DNA of 57,361 bases. It comes from an uncultured Clostridia bacterium (GTDB lineage: Bacteria > Bacillota > Clostridia > TANB77 > CAG-508). Below the pieces are notes generated by a model, which saw nothing but the letters and a program-made list of their open reading frames with translations, made no database searches and was not told the DNA's origin. The stretch's first letter is position 1. Every line of letters begins with the position of its first letter. Location of the stretch: contig CANQCG010000005.1 of assembly GCA_947589645.1 (NCBI GenBank), positions 1-57,361 on the forward strand, given 5' to 3'. Positions 54,682 to 57,361 of the stretch are shown one piece after another. A program made the position numbers and the translations under genes.

Positions 54682-54711
54682 ATTATATATAGCCTCATAA
54701 ATTTAAAGTGT

Positions 54712-54757
54712 AAGGAGGATATGCTAGTTTTTTAAAACTAGCATAAGCTAAGCTATG
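54712..54757 (+). promoter_or_regulatory. Ribosome-binding site separated from the dnaJ start by a hairpin
   Basis: AAGGAGG (54712-54718) is 36 nt from ATG 54755. A hairpin (ATGCTAGTTTT 54721-54731 with 54734-54744) fills the gap; looped out, about 12 nt remain. Its left arm closely matches the one at metK (ATGTTAGTT). Confidence 0.6.
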
Positions 54758-55915
54758 GCAAATAAAAGAGACTATTATGAAGTATTAGGAGTAGAAAAAA
54801 CTGCCAGTGACGAAGAAATAAAAAAAGCATATAGAAGGCTTGCAAAAAAATATCATCCAGATGCTAACCCAGACAATAAACAGGAAGCAGAAGCTAAGTT
54901 TAAAGAAGTTAATGAAGCATATGAAAATTTATCTGATCCACAAAAAAGAAAGATGTATGATCAATTTGGATTTGATGGACCTCAAGGACCATTTGGTGGC
55001 CAAGGACCTTTTGGTCAAGGTGGATATTATTCTTATACAAGTTCTGGATTTGATGGCTTTTCAGATTTTGGAGACTTGGGAGATATATTTTCAAGCTTTT
55101 TTGGAGGAGGAGCAAGAACTTCAAGCTCTAGGAGAAATAATGGACCACGCAAAGGTGCAGATTTAAATTTAAATTTAGAAATATCATTCGAAGAAGCATT
55201 TTTAGGTGTAGAAAAAAATATTACAATAACAAGAAACGAAACTTGTACAGTTTGCCATGGAAGCGGTGCTAAACCAGGAACATCAGTTACAAAATGTACT
55301 GTATGTAATGGTACTGGTCAAGTAAGGCAAGTGCAAAATACGATACTTGGACAAATGCAAACTACAAGAACTTGTTCAAATTGTCACGGAACTGGTGAAG
55401 TAATAAAAGAACCTTGCGAAAATTGTAGAGGTAAAGGAACAGTAAGGAAACAACCAAAAATAAAAGTAAAAATTCCAGCAGGAATAGATAATGATCAAAC
55501 TGTAGTATTAAGAAATGAGGGAGACCCGGGCGAAAAAGGTGGACCAAATGGAGATTTATACATTACAGTTAGAGTGAAAAAACATTCAATTTTTACACGA
55601 AAAGGGTTGAATGTATTTTGCAATATTCCAATTACAATAACACAAGCATCATTAGGAGCAGAACTTGAGATACCTATGGTGGATGGAAGTAAACAAAAAT
55701 ATAGAATACCAGAAGCGACCCAAACAGGTGAGAAATTTACTATAAAAAATAAGGGCTTTAAATCTTTAAATTCAAGTGTTGTTGGAGATTTTGTATTTAC
55801 AGTTTCAGTGCAAACGCCAAAAAGGCTAACCTCAGAGCAAAGAGAGCTTTTAGAAAAATTAGCTAGAACAATGAATGAGCAACCAGCAATTAAGAAAAAA
55901 AGTTTTTGGGGATAA
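54755..55915 (+). CDS. dnaJ: Chaperone DnaJ (Hsp40)
   Basis: The 386-residue type I J-protein has a J domain ([31 protein letters not shown] with the HPD motif at 33-35). A Gly/Phe-rich region and four CxxCxGxG zinc repeats follow, beginning [24 protein letters not shown] and CENCRGKG (the last one with Lys). C-terminal substrate-binding domains complete it. It stimulates DnaK ATPase. Translation start has the unusual hairpin spacer. rlmN follows after 4 bp. Confidence 0.97.
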   Translation: MANKRDYYEVLGVEKTASDEEIKKAYRRLAKKYHPDANPDNKQEAEAKFKEVNEAYENLSDPQKRKMYDQFGFDGPQGPFGGQGPFGQGGYYSYTSSGFDGFSDFGDLGDIFSSFFGGGARTSSSRRNNGPRKGADLNLNLEISFEEAFLGVEKNITITRNETCTVCHGSGAKPGTSVTKCTVCNGTGQVRQVQNTILGQMQTTRTCSNCHGTGEVIKEPCENCRGKGTVRKQPKIKVKIPAGIDNDQTVVLRNEGDPGEKGGPNGDLYITVRVKKHSIFTRKGLNVFCNIPITITQASLGAELEIPMVDGSKQKYRIPEATQTGEKFTIKNKGFKSLNSSVVGDFVFTVSVQTPKRLTSEQRELLEKLARTMNEQPAIKKKSFWG

Positions 55916-55919
55916 ATAA

Positions 55920-56969
55920 ATGAAAAATATTAAAGATTATAATTTAGAAGAATTAAAGCAAGAGTTTATAGCAATGGGAGAAAAACCATTTAGAGCTGAG
56001 CAGGTTTTTAAATGGATATTTGAAGCAAATGTTACAAGTTTTGACGAAATGACGAATCTATCATTAGAACTTCGTGAAAAGCTAAAGCAAAATTATACAT
56101 TATGCATTTACAAGATATTAAAAAAACAAGTTGCTTCTGATGGAACAAAAAAATATTTATTTGATGTATTAGATGGCAATGCTATAGAAACTGTACTAAT
56201 GGAATATCATCATGGTTATAGCATATGTGTATCTTCTCAAATTGGTTGCAAGATGGGATGTAAATTTTGTGCATCAACAGGAATACAATTTGCACGAAAT
56301 TTAAGCTCCGGCGAAATTGTAGAACAAATACTTGCTGTAGAAAGAGAAGAAAATATAAAAATTTCAAATGTTGTTTTTATGGGAATCGGAGAGCCTTTAG
56401 ATAATTATGATAATGTGGTAAATGCCATAAGAATAATAAATAATCAAAAAGGAATTAATATTGGCGCAAGGCACATAAGCATTTCAACAAGTGGGATAGT
56501 TCCTAAAATATACAAACTAGCAGAAGAAAATATACAATGTACTCTTTCAATTTCTTTACATGCAACAACAAACGAAAAGCGAAGCAGTATGATGCCAGTA
56601 AATGATGCATATAATCTGGAGGAACTTTTAAAAGCTTGTAAAGATTATATAGAAAAGACAAATAGAAGAATATCATTTGAATATGCTTTGGCAAAAGACA
56701 ATAATGACAATTTAGAGGATGCTCAAAGGTTAGTAAAATTGTTAAAAGGAATGTTATGCCATGTTAATTTAATTCCTATTAATAAAATCGAAAATGGAGC
56801 TTATGTTAAAAGTTCTAATGAAAATATAATAAAATTTAGAGATTATTTAAATGAACATGGAATAGTAGCAACAATAAGAAGAGAATTGGGATCAGATATT
56901 GATGCAGCCTGTGGACAATTAAGAAGAAAAAATTTACAAGAAACAAAAATCTCAAAAAATAAAGTATAA
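55920..56969 (+). CDS. rlmN: Dual-specificity 23S rRNA/tRNA adenine-2 methyltransferase RlmN
   Basis: The 349-residue radical SAM enzyme methylates C2 of A2503 in 23S rRNA and A37 in some tRNAs. The N-terminus GEKPFRAEQVFKWIFE is family-typical. The radical SAM cluster is Cys-x3-Cys-x2-Cys in QIGCKMGCKFCASTG. FMGIGEPLDNYDNV follows, and the methyl-carrying Cys is in AACGQLRR near the end. It starts 4 bp after dnaJ, so it is translationally coupled or at least cotranscribed with the heat-shock genes. Confidence 0.96.
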   Translation: MKNIKDYNLEELKQEFIAMGEKPFRAEQVFKWIFEANVTSFDEMTNLSLELREKLKQNYTLCIYKILKKQVASDGTKKYLFDVLDGNAIETVLMEYHHGYSICVSSQIGCKMGCKFCASTGIQFARNLSSGEIVEQILAVEREENIKISNVVFMGIGEPLDNYDNVVNAIRIINNQKGINIGARHISISTSGIVPKIYKLAEENIQCTLSISLHATTNEKRSSMMPVNDAYNLEELLKACKDYIEKTNRRISFEYALAKDNNDNLEDAQRLVKLLKGMLCHVNLIPINKIENGAYVKSSNENIIKFRDYLNEHGIVATIRRELGSDIDAACGQLRRKNLQETKISKNKV

Positions 56970-57077
56970 CAAAGAATAAATGCAAGAACAATTAGAAAAT
57001 AATTAAGAAAGTTAAAATCAGGCGATAAAACCTTAATATGCATGTAATAAAAACGTAATAGAGATGTAACGAAATCT

Positions 57078-57119
57078 TAATACAATATTAATTGAAATTT
57101 GTATTAATAATAGTATAAT
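57078..57119 (+). promoter_or_regulatory. Promoter with inverted repeat ahead of the leader peptide
   Basis: TTGAAA at 57092-57097, 16-bp spacer, TATAAT at 57114-57119. TTAATACA and TGTATTAA flank the -35 box and form an 8-bp inverted repeat that could be an operator. Confidence 0.6.
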
Positions 57120-57206
57120 AAAATATAGGAATATGTAGAAATTTGACGAAAATACTATAAATTACATAGTAGTATATAATGCATATAACAAAAGGAGACA
57201 AAGCAA

Positions 57207-57272
57207 ATGATAAACGCTATAACCCTTGGCGCTGTACACACACACACACACACACACACAGATAACCGTTAA
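57207..57272 (+). CDS. His/Thr-rich leader peptide
   Basis: A 21-codon ORF follows AAGGAG at good spacing. It reads MINAITLGA then VHTHTHTHTDNR: four His and four Thr codons alternate in a CA dinucleotide tract, immediately before a terminator hairpin. This is the arrangement of amino-acid attenuator leaders (compare enteric his and thr leaders): ribosome stalling at scarce His- or Thr-tRNA would let transcription proceed. The controlled genes lie beyond the window. A chance CA microsatellite is the main alternative. Confidence 0.6.
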   Translation: MINAITLGAVHTHTHTHTDNR

Positions 57273-57299
57273 TAATAAAATAAAAAACCAAAAACACAT

Positions 57300-57361
57300 A
57301 AGGCTATTTAGCAATATGTTTTTTAGCAATTCTAAAAACATACTGCTAAGTAGTCTTTTTT
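57300..57361 (+). terminator. Candidate attenuator terminator after the leader peptide
   Basis: A long hairpin pairs AGGCTATTTAGCAATATG with CATACTGCTAAGTAGTCT (with G-U pairs and an extended T/A stem), followed by TTTTTT at the window edge. Confidence 0.75.

Overview
The window is AT-rich DNA from a spore-forming, low-GC Gram-positive bacterium, most likely an uncultured member of the Clostridia. The evidence is spoIVA, a SleB-type cortex/cell-wall hydrolase, the HrcA/CIRCE heat-shock operon, an S-box (SAM-I) riboswitch, strong AGGAGG ribosome-binding sites and small clostridial families (DUF4363/YetF, a Cys-rich 47-residue protein). The taxonomic call is inference; no rRNA gene is present.

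Left end (1-5.3 kb): a tRNA-Tyr(GUA) gene is split inside the anticodon by a 221-nt group I intron. The last 32 bp of this tRNA recur at 5038-5069, so 484-5069 looks like a tRNA-targeted integrated island. It has no visible integrase. It carries an XRE regulator beside a perfect palindrome, three small membrane or zinc-ribbon proteins, a broken HIT-family gene, and a compact convergent module (34-residue hydrophobic peptide plus antisense RNA) laid out like a type I toxin-antitoxin locus.

Middle (5.3-17.7 kb): housekeeping and envelope genes. These are a Y-family polymerase, an amidase, a Mn-type CDF exporter, an NfeD/SPFH pair, and a rightward series murB - yvcK - glycogen debranching enzyme - holA - cortex hydrolase-like gene.

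17.9-37.0 kb: one enormous surface-protein gene, now read as three ORFs. Each break is explained by one extra base in a homopolymer (TTTT at 19317, GGGG at 32555). Repaired, it would encode about 6,386 residues: signal anchor, acidic spacer, more than 30 Ig-like domains, a LamG-like lectin domain, more Ig/FN3-like domains, a beta-helix region with repeated YGG/FGG turns, and a large unique C-terminus without a sortase signal. A membrane-anchored transglutaminase-like protein follows.

Right part (38.6-57.4 kb): spoIVA, a C-terminally truncated glmU, a holin-like membrane protein, yetF-DUF4363, asd-dapA, an L,D-transpeptidase, riboswitch-controlled metK, nth, the heat-shock operon hrcA-grpE-dnaK-(membrane protein)-dnaJ, and rlmN. 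At the edge, a His/Thr-rich leader peptide followed by a terminator suggests an attenuated operon beginning outside the window.

Four intergenic loci (8.9, 40.3, 47.05 and 48.75 kb) share an unnamed repeat family: a long perfect or near-perfect hairpin whose loop contains TTTACATAAAA. Three of the four are flanked by about 54-bp units carrying CTTTTCTAG.
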